Shown: positions 18,222 through 27,380 of the stretch, piece by piece
How positions within the stretch are numbered: the first letter of the stretch is position 1
How the letters are laid out: the number at the start of each line of letters is the position of its first letter
Assembly: GCA_002440745.1 (NCBI GenBank)
Contig: DJVB01000021.1
Coordinates: forward strand, 1-64,000
Direction: 5' to 3'
Length of the DNA: 64,000 bases
Source of the DNA: Bacteroidales bacterium UBA6267
Lineage (GTDB): Bacteria > Bacteroidota > Bacteroidia > Bacteroidales > UBA1556
Position numbers and translations under genes: made by a program
Notes under the pieces: model-generated
What the model saw: the letters and a program-made list of their open reading frames with translations, nothing else
Told to the model about the DNA's origin: nothing
The model's database searches: none

Positions 18222-19097
18222 TTATTCTCCTAAGCTATCTAATAATTTTTGGTAGCGAAACTCATTATTCGCGTCTCCCTTGTTTTTATAGATTAAAATG
18301 AGATTATTTATCGACCTTCGGATAATAGTTATGTGGTCGCAGGGTAGCAAAATTTCATCGGTTACTGGTATCTGAATTCGGTTTAAAAAATTGATTACCT
18401 CCTTACTACTGTAAATTTCGCCTTTTCCAAATGGGTTTATATAAAACAGAATATTGTTTCGATTAACAGTATTAAACGGATGAATCAGTAGGTTTTCGGT
18501 ATATGCCGCTATAAAATGCCGCGGCATATTTATCCCGTAAACCGGAATTCCCACGCTTTGAGCAATAATGGTGTAAAGTGAACTGAGGGTTATCGGATTT
18601 CCTTTTTTTCTTTTTAACACATCAATTATAAAGGAGTTTGATGGGTTGAAAAAATCCGTAATATCCCCACCAAACCCATACATATCGAAGAAAACTTGAT
18701 TAAAAATCCTGATTTTTTCTAACGCCGTAAAATTGTCGTTTAGTTCAAGCCATAAACTGTCCTTAATTTTGTTGATCTCTCTGTTGATAAAGGACAAATC
18801 TAAATGAGGATACCTTAGTCGGGATATTATGGATAATCCCTTGAATAAATTTGCACTGTTATAATTTTTCCAATGGCTCAATTCAGCCACACAGCTATTT
18901 AAAGTTATCTGATTATACGCTTCTTGTAATCTATTCACCTTCACTGAGTCGATAGAGTGTTCTATTTCTTCATCCAAAAAATTTATGGCATTATCACCCA
19001 TATCAACGATTTTGTCGAAGACGGTTTCAAAAATCTCGTCATCGTCAATCAAACTAATTAAGGACCTTATCTCTTTTTCTGTTAGATTCTGTTCCAT
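18222..19097 (-). CDS. Transglutaminase-like (SirB1-type) protein
   Basis: 291 aa cytoplasmic protein. About 100 helical residues precede a SirB1/transglutaminase-like domain (~100-230): LWLELNDNFTALEKIRIFNQVFFDMYGFGGD, KGNPITLSSLYTIIAQSVGIPVYG, PRHFIAAY. The usual catalytic Cys of active transglutaminases is not evident in the GNPITLSSLY position, in common with this family. It follows the nucleoside phosphorylase gene by 2 bp, so the two are co-transcribed. Molecular function unknown. Confidence 0.8.
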   Translation of the reverse strand: MEQNLTEKEIRSLISLIDDDEIFETVFDKIVDMGDNAINFLDEEIEHSIDSVKVNRLQEAYNQITLNSCVAELSHWKNYNSANLFKGLSIISRLRYPHLDLSFINREINKIKDSLWLELNDNFTALEKIRIFNQVFFDMYGFGGDITDFFNPSNSFIIDVLKRKKGNPITLSSLYTIIAQSVGIPVYGINMPRHFIAAYTENLLIHPFNTVNRNNILFYINPFGKGEIYSSKEVINFLNRIQIPVTDEILLPCDHITIIRRSINNLILIYKNKGDANNEFRYQKLLDSLGE

Positions 19098-19099
19098 AA

Positions 19100-19972
19100 C
19101 TATTCTACTAATCTTGTAAGTGTTGTTTGAATTAGATTGTCAATCGTTTTGTGATAGTTTTTACTGAAAGTTTTCGTCGGTCTGTTGGCTATTATTGCGC
19201 AAATAGTTAAAGTGTTATGGTTGAGCATTTTGCCAAGTCCGTATAACGCTGAGGTTTCCATTTCGAAATTGGTAATCCGTTCGGCACCAAATCTAAAGCT
19301 TTGTAATCTTTCGTTTAAATCTGCAATGCGTGGTGATAATCTTAAAGTTCGACCTTGTGGACCATAAAATCCTGAAGCAGTGGCAGTAATTCCTTGATGA
19401 AGATCAAAGGCTAATTTATTCATTAGGACCGTTGAGCTTTTAATGATGTATGGCCGAGCCAAATCAGAAGGGATTTCGCATTCTTCAATAAAGTGATCTG
19501 CCATTTCTTTTTCTGCAAACTCAGAACCTTTGGCATAAAAATTCAATAATCCGTCGAATCCTAAACCAAACTTGGAAGCAACAAAACTATCCACTTGAAT
19601 ATCAGGCTGCAACGAACCTGATGTGCCAAGCCGAATGAGATTTAAAGAAGTGAAGTTTGATTTGTTAGTTCGGTTGATTAAGTCGATATTTGCTAAAGCA
19701 TCCAATTCATTTACAACAATATCAATATTATCGGTGCCTATTCCTGTGCCTAAAACCGTCAGTCTTTTGTTTTTAAGATAACCGGTATGAGTCACAAATT
19801 CTCGATTGGATATTTTGTGCTCAATGGAATCAAAATATTTGGAAATTTCGGCAACTCTATTGGGATCTCCAACCAAAATAATGTCGTTTGCAATTTGTTC
19901 GGGTAACAAATGCAGATGGTAAATGCTGCCATCGGGATTCAAAATTAATTCTGATTCGGAATAGTTGATCAT
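19100..19972 (-). CDS. Nucleoside phosphorylase (uridine/purine phosphorylase family)
   Basis: About 290 aa from ATG 19972 (MINYSESELILNPDGS); a TTG 33 bp upstream is unlikely. Reversible phosphorolysis of nucleosides in salvage. The PNP_UDP_1 fold is clear: DIILVGDPNRVAEISKYFD, GTGIGTDNIDIVVNEL, LIRLGTSGSLQPDI and NFEMETSALYGLGKML (the Met-Glu that binds ribose). The FGLGFDG and TASGFYGPQGR region resembles uridine phosphorylase, but base specificity is not certain. Confidence 0.88.
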   Translation of the reverse strand: MINYSESELILNPDGSIYHLHLLPEQIANDIILVGDPNRVAEISKYFDSIEHKISNREFVTHTGYLKNKRLTVLGTGIGTDNIDIVVNELDALANIDLINRTNKSNFTSLNLIRLGTSGSLQPDIQVDSFVASKFGLGFDGLLNFYAKGSEFAEKEMADHFIEECEIPSDLARPYIIKSSTVLMNKLAFDLHQGITATASGFYGPQGRTLRLSPRIADLNERLQSFRFGAERITNFEMETSALYGLGKMLNHNTLTICAIIANRPTKTFSKNYHKTIDNLIQTTLTRLVE

Positions 19973-20019
19973 CTTAACAATATTTAATTCAAGTGGAATC
20001 TGCAAAAATTATAAAAACT

Positions 20020-20027
20020 TAACTTTG
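20020..20027 (+). promoter_or_regulatory. -7 element of the universal stress gene
   Basis: TAACTTTG followed by CGG, 34 bp before the ATG at 20062. Confidence 0.55.
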
Positions 20028-20061
20028 CGGTTTCATTATATATACAAAAATAGTTAAAACA

Positions 20062-20940
20062 ATGGATTTTGACAGAAAGAATATTTTAGTTCCCTTTGAT
20101 TTTGGAAATCAGTCGTTTGGCGCTTTAAATCAAGCTATTAGCATTTCTAAGCATCTAAAACGTCAGGTGATTTTACTATACGTTCACCAAGAAAAAGGTG
20201 CCTTGTCTGCGTTTTTCTCCAAAGAAGAAAACGAACTTTTCGATAAAACCGTGCTTGATAAGCTACAAGAGACTGCCGAAGAGTTTCGATCTTATAATAC
20301 AGATATCAAGGTGCATCTCATTCGTCACAACAGTATTCATACGGCGATTGTGGAGTTTGCAGAAACTTCAGAATCTGATTTGATTGTGATGGGGCGTGGC
20401 GATAATGCCGATCATCCGGTAATTGGAGCAAATACGCACAAGGTTTTGCGGAATTCAAAAGTTCCGGTGCTTACCGTTTGTAAAAATTGTTCTGCAAATG
20501 AGCAATATCGGACAATTTTATTACCCTTGGATTTAACCAAAGAGACTCGTCAAAAAGTTAATTGGGGGGTATTGTTGGCAAAACTTTTTAACTCAAAAAT
20601 TATAGTTGTAAGTGCTTTGTGGTCGAAATCTGATCCTGAAATTATTGGTCAGCTTCGTAATCAAATGTCTCAGGTTGAGAAGTTTATACAAAAACAAGGG
20701 ATTTCCGTTGAATCAGAAATTATCGAATCAAGTTCTGACGCACGAACTTTAGTTCCAATAATTTTAAAATATGCTGACACTATTGAGGATTTAGATTTGA
20801 TTTTGATTATGACGCAGCAAGAAAACAGCTTTACTGAATTCTTTCTCGGATCGTCAGCAACTGAATTGATTCGCAATGCAAAAGTTCCGGTTATGGCAAT
20901 TGTTCCACACGAAACCGGTCAGATAATCTGGGGTTTTTAG
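20062..20940 (+). CDS. Universal stress protein, tandem UspA domains
   Basis: 292 aa with two UspA-like domains (~1-142 and ~147-285). Domain 1: ILVPFDFGNQSFGALNQAI and DLIVMGRGDNADHPVIGANTHKVLRNSKVPVLTV, close to the ATP-binding Gx2Gx9GS pattern. Domain 2: LDLILIMTQQENSFTEFFLGSSATELIRNAKVPVMAIVP. It is 28 bp upstream of cinA and may be co-transcribed with it. Confidence 0.9.
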   Translation: MDFDRKNILVPFDFGNQSFGALNQAISISKHLKRQVILLYVHQEKGALSAFFSKEENELFDKTVLDKLQETAEEFRSYNTDIKVHLIRHNSIHTAIVEFAETSESDLIVMGRGDNADHPVIGANTHKVLRNSKVPVLTVCKNCSANEQYRTILLPLDLTKETRQKVNWGVLLAKLFNSKIIVVSALWSKSDPEIIGQLRNQMSQVEKFIQKQGISVESEIIESSSDARTLVPIILKYADTIEDLDLILIMTQQENSFTEFFLGSSATELIRNAKVPVMAIVPHETGQIIWGF

Positions 20941-20968
20941 TTTATCATAACATTTCAAAATCCTTTTC

Positions 20969-22225
20969 ATGGAAGAGAATAAGGTCGTTATAATAAGTAT
21001 TGGTGATGAGATACTTATAGGTCAAATCGTTAATACAAATGCCTCTTGGATGGCCGAAAAATTCAATGAATTCGGTTTTAATGTGGTGTCAATTTTGACG
21101 GCAGGAGATTCCTATTCTTCTATATGGAATGCCTTAGTGTATGGTCGTTCAATGGCAAGCTTGATAGTTGTAACCGGTGGATTGGGTCCAACAAAGGATG
21201 ATATCACAAAAAAGGTTGTGGCAGATTTCTTCAATTCCAAAATGATCATAAACCAAGAGGTATTATCTCATGTGGAATCCTTTTTTGAGCGAAGAGGTCG
21301 GAGTTTGACCGAATTGAATCAACTTCAAGCAATGGTGCCTCATAATTGTACTGTTATTCCAAATGCGCAAGGAACGGCTCCAGGAATGTATTTTCATCAT
21401 AATGAAAAGCATTTTGTGTTTATGCCCGGGGTGCCCTTTGAAATGAAAGGCATTATGGAATCTTGGGTACTACCGCGTATGCAATCTGTTATTCCGGTGG
21501 ACAAAATTGTCCAAAAAACTGTTCTAACTCATGGCATGGGCGAGAGTTTTTTGGCTGATAAAATTTCAGCATGGGAAGATAATTTGCCCAAAACTATCTC
21601 ATTAGCTTATTTACCTTCTCCGGGAAAGGTTAGGTTAAGACTTCGTGGAAAAAATATCTCTATGGTGGAAATCGATAATCATATTGAGGAATTAGAAAGG
21701 ATAATTCCTGATTTAATTTACGGATATGAAGTCGATACTTTGGAGTCTGTTGTCGGTAAGCTACTTCTACAAAAGAATTACACTTTAGCTATTGCTGAAA
21801 GCTGTACAGGTGGCTATTTGTCCCATTTAGTTACTGATGTGCCCGGAAGCTCAGCTTATTTTCTCGGCTCTATTATAGCTTATGCAAATTCCATAAAGTC
21901 TGAGGTTTTGGGCGTAAATTCAGATGTTATTGCGCTTCATGGTGCTGTTAGTCAAGAGGTTGCCTTGGAAATGGCTATTAATACCCGGCAAAGGTTTAAT
22001 TCAGACTTCGCATTAGCTACAACGGGTATTGCCGGTCCGGACGGAGGAACAGATGAAAAGCCGGTAGGTACGATTTGGGTTGCTTTGGCAGGGCCAAAAG
22101 GAAATATTAGTAAGAAGTTTCAGTTTGGGGATCACCGCCTCAGAAATATCAACTTGTCAGCCAATTCAGCTTTGAATATGCTGCGATTGTCCCTTATAAA
22201 TGAGTTTATTTCTGAATCTAAATAG
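20969..22225 (+). CDS. cinA: CinA-like competence/damage protein, nicotinamide-nucleotide amidase
   Basis: 418 aa two-domain CinA. The N-terminal MoCF/COG1058 domain (~1-170) has ISIGDEILIGQIVNTNASWMAE, TGGLGPTKDDIT and FMPGVPFEM. The C-terminal PncC deamidase domain (~255-415) has AIAESCTGGYLSHLVTDVPGSS and TTGIAGPDGGTDEKPVGT. It converts nicotinamide mononucleotide to nicotinic acid mononucleotide and hydrolyses ADP-ribose-like metabolites in NAD recycling. Length and motifs are complete. Confidence 0.95.
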   Translation: MEENKVVIISIGDEILIGQIVNTNASWMAEKFNEFGFNVVSILTAGDSYSSIWNALVYGRSMASLIVVTGGLGPTKDDITKKVVADFFNSKMIINQEVLSHVESFFERRGRSLTELNQLQAMVPHNCTVIPNAQGTAPGMYFHHNEKHFVFMPGVPFEMKGIMESWVLPRMQSVIPVDKIVQKTVLTHGMGESFLADKISAWEDNLPKTISLAYLPSPGKVRLRLRGKNISMVEIDNHIEELERIIPDLIYGYEVDTLESVVGKLLLQKNYTLAIAESCTGGYLSHLVTDVPGSSAYFLGSIIAYANSIKSEVLGVNSDVIALHGAVSQEVALEMAINTRQRFNSDFALATTGIAGPDGGTDEKPVGTIWVALAGPKGNISKKFQFGDHRLRNINLSANSALNMLRLSLINEFISESK

Positions 22226-22300
22226 ATTTGAAATTCTTTAAATATCAGTAAATCAGCATTATAGTGATGCGATTTTGATTAAAAAATTTTTCATTTTAGG

Positions 22301-22332
22301 TTTGGTTGTTTGCAAAAAAAACCATTATTTTG
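22301..22332 (+). promoter_or_regulatory. Promoter of rpmB
   Basis: TTTG (22301-22304) and TTATTTTG (22325-22332), followed by CACTCCC, 20 bp apart; about 37 bp before the ATG. Confidence 0.55.
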
Positions 22333-22369
22333 CACTCCCTTTTTGAGAATCATATAAAACGTTATAATA

Positions 22370-22606
22370 ATGTCGAAAATTTGTCAAGTAACAGGTAAGA
22401 AAGTAATGTCGGGAAATAATGTTTCCCACTCTAATAGACGGACTAAAAGAAAGTTTTATCCAAACCTTCAAACTAAGCGTTTCTTTTCAGAAGAGTATAG
22501 TCAGTTCGTAACTCTTAAAGTTTCCGCAGCCGGAATCCGTAATATTAATAAGAAAGGTTTAGATGCCTGTTTAAAAGAAGCTTACACGAAAGGTTATATT
22601 TACTAA
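22370..22606 (+). CDS. rpmB: 50S ribosomal protein L28
   Basis: 78 aa. Starts MSKICQVTGKKVMSGNNVSHSNRRTKRKFYPNL, the L28 signature, and ends with ITNxKGLDACLKEA-type sequence (NKKGLDACLKEAYTKGYIY). In many Bacteroidota rpmB is followed by rpmG; here a terminator follows directly and no L33 gene is in the window. Confidence 0.97.
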   Translation: MSKICQVTGKKVMSGNNVSHSNRRTKRKFYPNLQTKRFFSEEYSQFVTLKVSAAGIRNINKKGLDACLKEAYTKGYIY

Positions 22607-22629
22607 TAAATTTTACTTTCGATAATGGA

Positions 22630-22658
22630 GCGTGAGACTAATTATCTCGCGCTTTTTT
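22630..22658. terminator. Terminator of rpmB
   Basis: GCGTGAGA (22630-22637) pairs with TCTCGCGC (22645-22652, one wobble), then six T. It abuts the stop of the convergent dgkA. Confidence 0.85.
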
Positions 22659-23019
22659 ATTTGATATAAATGATGATTTTTGGTAAAAAAATTATAATTC
22701 CAACTATTGCAACCAAAATGGAAGAAATCAAAACAGCACCTGCTGAAATGTCCTTAATTTTTTTTATCATCGGATGATAATCGGGATTTACCAAATTGCA
22801 TAAAGTTTCAATTGCGGAATTTATTGCTTCTAAGGAGAGTATAATCCCAATCGCCAAAAGAATTATTAACCATTCAAATTTATCTATTTTTAAGAGGAAA
22901 CCGAGTAAAGCTACTACCATCCCAATCAGGAATTGAATCCTAAAATTTCTTTCATTAAACAGATTTTGAATTCCGTTTAAAGCGAATCTAAAACTTCTTA
23001 AAAAAGACTTTAATTCCAT
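22657..23019 (-). CDS. Diacylglycerol kinase family protein (DgkA-like)
   Basis: 120 aa small integral-membrane kinase of the DgkA/UdpK family. Arg-rich N-terminus (RSFRFALNGIQNLFNERNFRIQF), then three membrane helices. The catalytic signature EAINSAIETLCNLV contains the conserved glutamates, and KDISAGAVL follows. Homologues phosphorylate diacylglycerol or undecaprenol; which applies here is not visible. It starts 1 bp after the stop of the preceding secreted-protein gene. Confidence 0.92.
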   Translation of the reverse strand: MELKSFLRSFRFALNGIQNLFNERNFRIQFLIGMVVALLGFLLKIDKFEWLIILLAIGIILSLEAINSAIETLCNLVNPDYHPMIKKIKDISAGAVLISSILVAIVGIIIFLPKIIIYIK

Positions 23020-23020
23020 A

Positions 23021-23485
23021 TCATGGATGATATTCTTTAGGCAACTGAGTTATTTGATTTACAATATGATACCGCTGTTTGCCCTTGTATTTATAACCAA
23101 TTAATGCTGCGCCTTCATAAGGCATTGGTAAGGGTTTGTTTTCGCCATTGAAATCCTTAATGGTTTTTCCTTCATCAGGAAATGTGCGTTTAGAAGTACG
23201 AATAAAAATAGTATCTCCCTTTTCCCAAGTCTGACTGAAAGATAAATCGGCATTTTGTTTGTAAGGACTTATTTTATAATAGGCCGAGTCAATCCACAAA
23301 TCGTTAAATTGTAATTTCTCAGAGCTTTGTTTTGCTACAATTTTAAAAACATGAGCAGAAGTTATTCCGCTTTCCCGTCTGCCACCTACCGAAACCTGAT
23401 GCTCCGCTTGTAGAATTTCAAATGGTGCACTTGGTTTGAACCAACTCATAATGCAAATTAATAGAAATGCAATTGTTTTCATCAT
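23021..23485 (-). CDS. Secreted protein of unknown function
   Basis: 154 aa with a probable signal peptide (1-21). The mature part is beta-rich without recognised motifs: QVSVGGRRESGITSAHVFKIV, WIDSAYYKISPYKQ, EGAALIGYKYKGKQRYH. It sits between the ABC permease gene (10 bp) and dgkA (1 bp) in one minus-strand unit. I do not recognise the family. Confidence 0.7.
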   Translation of the reverse strand: MMKTIAFLLICIMSWFKPSAPFEILQAEHQVSVGGRRESGITSAHVFKIVAKQSSEKLQFNDLWIDSAYYKISPYKQNADLSFSQTWEKGDTIFIRTSKRTFPDEGKTIKDFNGENKPLPMPYEGAALIGYKYKGKQRYHIVNQITQLPKEYHP

Positions 23486-23495
23486 TTTGAATAGT

Positions 23496-24743
23496 TTAAT
23501 TTGTTCGTATTGCTTCTACCGGATTCAATCTTGATGCCAAAATAGCAGGAATTAATCCAGCAATAATGCCAATAAAAACGGAAACTGAAATTCCGGTAAG
23601 AATATTTTTAAGGGTTAATACAATTTTAAAATCAATCATTTCATTGGTAATCAATACTACCCCAAAAACCAAAAGAAGACCTATAATCCCACCAATTAGG
23701 GATAGAAATATGGATTCAAATAAAAATTGAAAGAGGATGAAATAATTTTTTGCTCCCAAACTCTTCTGTATGCCAATCAATTTAGTTCGCTCTCTTACCG
23801 AAACAAACATAATATTTGCTATGCCAAATCCTCCAACTAAGAGGGATAATCCTCCAATAAACCATCCGGCAACATTTAAGGTGGCAAATATTCCATCAAA
23901 ATTTTTGGTCAAATTGGTTATTTCGTTTATGCTAAAATTATCATCTGCCTTTGGCTTTAAACGTCTGACAGACCGCATTATCCCCGTTATTTCATCTCGT
24001 AATTCATCATTTGAAACACCTTCTTTCGCTTTTACAATAATCATTGGATTATACCGATCGCTGCGAATATTCACCAATTTTCGGGCTTGATTAATGGGAA
24101 TTAAAAGTTGATTGTCTCTCGATTCATTAAAAATATCAGAACCTTCTTTTTTGAAAATTCCAATTATGGTCATTTTAACTCCCCTGATTTTCAGTTTTTT
24201 ACCAATTGGATTTTCGTTCTTATAAAGATTTGTAGCAATGTCATGGCCAATTATTATCACTGACGAACCTGAAATGCCTTCTCCAGCAGTGAAATATCTA
24301 CCTTCTGCAAGGTCGAAACTAAAAATCTTGTCATAATCATTTGAAACCCCTAAAATCGAAACATTGGTCATTTGCTTGCCTTCATGCTCGATTGGTATTT
24401 GTGCGCTGACCATAAAAACCACATTAGCTGCTCCATTACTACGATTTCTCAACTCATTCATATCGTTAATATCCGGCACCGGCCGTTGAAAGTATTTCCA
24501 CCATGGAAAATCGTTGTTAAATTCCCATGGCCATTTTTGAACATATAAAACGTTATCGCCTAATGAGTTAATGCTTTCGCTGATTTTTATATGGAGCGAA
24601 TCTACGATGGTAAGGACAGTGATTACTGCAAAAATGCCAATAGTTATACCGAGAAGGGATAATAAAGTTCTTAGCTTATTTACCAACAATTGCTGAATTG
24701 CAAATAAGTAAGACTCTTTTATTAACTTTAAAATGATTTTCAT
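23496..24743 (-). CDS. ABC transporter permease, MacB/FtsX type
   Basis: 415 aa. N-terminal membrane helix (~22-45, LRTLLSLLGITIGIFAVITVLTIVDSL), a periplasmic MacB core domain (~50-250) and three C-terminal helices forming the FtsX domain, with LSLLVGGFGIANIMFVSVRERTKLIGIQKSLGAK, the classic coupling-helix region. No ATPase gene is adjacent. Probably exports a lipoprotein, peptide or other amphipathic substrate with an ATPase encoded elsewhere. Confidence 0.9.
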   Translation of the reverse strand: MKIILKLIKESYLFAIQQLLVNKLRTLLSLLGITIGIFAVITVLTIVDSLHIKISESINSLGDNVLYVQKWPWEFNNDFPWWKYFQRPVPDINDMNELRNRSNGAANVVFMVSAQIPIEHEGKQMTNVSILGVSNDYDKIFSFDLAEGRYFTAGEGISGSSVIIIGHDIATNLYKNENPIGKKLKIRGVKMTIIGIFKKEGSDIFNESRDNQLLIPINQARKLVNIRSDRYNPMIIVKAKEGVSNDELRDEITGIMRSVRRLKPKADDNFSINEITNLTKNFDGIFATLNVAGWFIGGLSLLVGGFGIANIMFVSVRERTKLIGIQKSLGAKNYFILFQFLFESIFLSLIGGIIGLLLVFGVVLITNEMIDFKIVLTLKNILTGISVSVFIGIIAGLIPAILASRLNPVEAIRTN

Positions 24744-24926
24744 TCATTGATGGTTAAAGAATTATTAAAATGGAATTAGAATTAAAAAATTTCCTTAAAA
24801 CCTGCTTTCAAAATTAGATAATAAACTCATTGTTCCAAACTAAAGATTTTTTTAAGAGTTTAAATTTGGTTAAGATATCGAAATCATTAATTTTATAAAA
24901 AAATATTTGTTTTAGTCTGAAATTAT

Positions 24927-24935
24927 GGGGGGTGT
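24927..24935 (+). repeat. G-box direct repeat, distal copy
   Basis: GGGGGGTGT in an otherwise very AT-rich leader; repeated at 24978-24986, exactly 51 bp downstream. Confidence 0.6.
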
Positions 24936-24974
24936 TCTGATATTTATTAAATAATATTTTATATGTACAAATAA

Positions 24975-25008
24975 TTTGGGGGGTGTAATAGTAAAAAATA
25001 TATTTTTG
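24975..25008 (+). promoter_or_regulatory. Promoter of GSIII gene
   Basis: TTTG (24975-24978) and TATTTTTG (25001-25008), spacing 22 bp, followed by CGC; ATG 23 bp downstream. Confidence 0.55.
24978..24986 (+). repeat. G-box direct repeat, proximal copy
   Basis: GGGGGGTGT overlapping the TTTG (24975-24978) that would be the -33 element of the GSIII promoter. Confidence 0.6.
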
Positions 25009-25031
25009 CGCAAATTTTCAAACAACGAACA

Positions 25032-27224
25032 ATGGCAACTTTACGATTTAAAGCATTAGAGGATGTGGTTAATAGGAAACCTATTCATCCTGAAATAAAA
25101 TTTTCAAAGGTTTCGGAATACTATGGATTAAATGTTTTTGACCGGAAGAAAATGCAACAATATTTGTCTGTTGAAGCATTTGATATGGTTGAGGATTCCA
25201 TTAATCAAGGGACGCGTGTTGACCGCAAATTGGCAAATCAAGTAGCACTCGGTATGAAAGCTTGGGCAATTGAGCGTGGAGCTACGCACTATACGCACTG
25301 GTTTCATCCATTGAACGGAACAACAGCCGAGAAACATGACTCCTTTTTCGAGCCGGTTGATGGTGGGGGAGCTATTGAAAATTTTTCCGGTTCCTTGTTA
25401 GTTCAGCAGGAGCCTGATGCAAGTAGTTTTCCCAGTGGGGGCATTCGGAATACATTTGAAGCTCGGGGCTATACCGCTTGGGATCCTTCAAGTCCGGCTT
25501 TTATAATCGATACAACTCTTTGTATTCCAACAATTTTTGTTTCCTATACCGGTGAAGCTCTTGATTATAAAACTCCACTATTGAAATCGAATGTTGCACT
25601 CGATGCAGCAGCTCGTAAAGTTTGTGAGTTCTTTCATAAAGATGTAACTAAGGTCATTGCTACTCTTGGCTGGGAACAAGAATATTTCTTGGTTGATGCT
25701 GCTTTATTTAATGCACGTCCTGATTTAGCTCTTACCGGTCGAACTCTTATGGGACATTCAGCTTCAAAGGACCAACAACTTGAAGACCATTATTTTGGGT
25801 CGATTCCTGAACGTGTTTCTGCATATATGAAAGACTTTGAGTTTGAAGCTTTAAAATTAGGAATTCCGGTCAAGACTCGGCATAATGAAGTTGCTCCTAA
25901 CCAATTTGAATGTGCACCTGTGTTTGAAGAAGCCAATCTTGCGGTTGATCATAATATGTTGTTAATGAGTGTGATGGAGCGGATTGCAAAAAAGCACAGT
26001 TTCCGTGTATTATTTCATGAGAAACCGTTTGCCGGGGTTAATGGTTCGGGAAAACACAACAACTGGAGCATGGCAACAAATACCGGAATTAATCTTTTAT
26101 CTCCCGGTAAAAATCCAAAATCAAATCTTCGTTTCCTGACTTTTGTGTTGAATACCTTAAAGGCTGTTTATGATAACGCGGATTTATTGCGCGCCAGTAT
26201 TTTAACTTATGGAAATACATTCCGTCTTGGTGCAAACGAGGCTCCTCCTGCAATTGTGTCGGTTTTTCTTGGAAAACATATCAATGATATGCTCGAGCGA
26301 ATTGAAAAAAGCGTGAGTGATAAAAAGTCAATGACACCTGATGAAAAGGCAGCTCTAAAATTGGATATTGGAAAAATTCCTGAAATCCTCTTGGATAATA
26401 CCGATAGAAACCGCACGTCTCCATTTGCATTTACCGGTAATCGTTTCGAATTCCGCGCAGTTGGTAGTAGTGCAAATTGTGCCTCTCCGATGATTGTGCT
26501 CAATTCGATTATGGCCGACCAACTTAATAGTTTTTATGATGAAGTTCAAAATGAAGTTTCCAAAGGAGTTAAACGAGATGAAGCTATTTTCAGAATTCTA
26601 AGGAAGTATATTAAGGCAACTAAAAATATTATTTTTGAAGGAAACGGCTATTCCGACGAGTGGGTAAAAGAGGCTGAAAAGCGTGGTTTAACAAATATTC
26701 GTCAGGTGCCGGATTCACTCAAGGCATTTATCAGTCCAAGCACTATTAAATTGATGGAGCGTAATAATGTTTTGTCAAAGAGAGAGTTAGAAGCTCGTCA
26801 TGAGATTCGCCTTGATGTTTTTAAGAAGAAGGTACAAATCGAATCCAGAGTTTTAGGGGATTTAGCTATTAATCATATTATTCCAACTGCTGTGAAATAT
26901 CAGAATGTTTTGATTGAAAATGTGAGAGGAATGCGCGATTTATTAAATACCGGTGAATTCAACCGTCAAGCCGGTTTGCAGTTGGAAACACTTAAAGAAA
27001 TATCTGCTCATATTTCTTCTATCAAGGAAGGTGTGGATTCGATGGTTGAACAACGGAAACTTGCAAATGCTTTCAGTTCAATTGATGATGTAGTTCAGGC
27101 TTATCAAGAAGGTGTGGTGCCTTATATCGAAAAAATAAGATATCATATCGACAAACTTGAACTAATCGTTGATGATGAGATTTGGCCATTACCCAAGTAT
27201 CGAGAAATGTTGTTTATCTCCTAA
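25032..27224 (+). CDS. glnN: Glutamine synthetase type III
   Basis: 730 aa, the length of the GSIII family typical of Bacteroidota and cyanobacteria. Makes glutamine from glutamate, ammonia and ATP. The N-terminal GSIII domain contains GATHYTHWFHPLNGTTAEKHDSF; the catalytic domain has GWEQEYFLVD (metal-binding Glu), TRHNEVAPNQFECAPVFEEANLAVDHN, and EKPFAGVNGSGKHNNWS near residue 330; RTSPFAFTGNRFEFRAVGSS contributes ATP and metal ligands. The C-terminal ~150 residues are helical. Monocistronic, preceded by a G-box-flanked promoter that may sense nitrogen status (inference). Confidence 0.96.
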   Translation: MATLRFKALEDVVNRKPIHPEIKFSKVSEYYGLNVFDRKKMQQYLSVEAFDMVEDSINQGTRVDRKLANQVALGMKAWAIERGATHYTHWFHPLNGTTAEKHDSFFEPVDGGGAIENFSGSLLVQQEPDASSFPSGGIRNTFEARGYTAWDPSSPAFIIDTTLCIPTIFVSYTGEALDYKTPLLKSNVALDAAARKVCEFFHKDVTKVIATLGWEQEYFLVDAALFNARPDLALTGRTLMGHSASKDQQLEDHYFGSIPERVSAYMKDFEFEALKLGIPVKTRHNEVAPNQFECAPVFEEANLAVDHNMLLMSVMERIAKKHSFRVLFHEKPFAGVNGSGKHNNWSMATNTGINLLSPGKNPKSNLRFLTFVLNTLKAVYDNADLLRASILTYGNTFRLGANEAPPAIVSVFLGKHINDMLERIEKSVSDKKSMTPDEKAALKLDIGKIPEILLDNTDRNRTSPFAFTGNRFEFRAVGSSANCASPMIVLNSIMADQLNSFYDEVQNEVSKGVKRDEAIFRILRKYIKATKNIIFEGNGYSDEWVKEAEKRGLTNIRQVPDSLKAFISPSTIKLMERNNVLSKRELEARHEIRLDVFKKKVQIESRVLGDLAINHIIPTAVKYQNVLIENVRGMRDLLNTGEFNRQAGLQLETLKEISAHISSIKEGVDSMVEQRKLANAFSSIDDVVQAYQEGVVPYIEKIRYHIDKLELIVDDEIWPLPKYREMLFIS

Positions 27225-27380
27225 GGATAATAATCAAGAATCTTCTTTTAAAAATTATAGTAGTGATTTTCAATTACTTCTTGTTCGAAGATAAAATAGG
27301 GATGTAATTGAAAATCACTCATTTTTATGATAAACGATATTGTATTATCAATGAGAAAAGATCCTTTAGGATAGTTTTTT

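Noticed and set aside
24744..25031. Possible riboswitch in the GSIII leader
   Set aside because: The G-boxes lie upstream of the inferred transcription start and the remaining leader is only ~20 nt.
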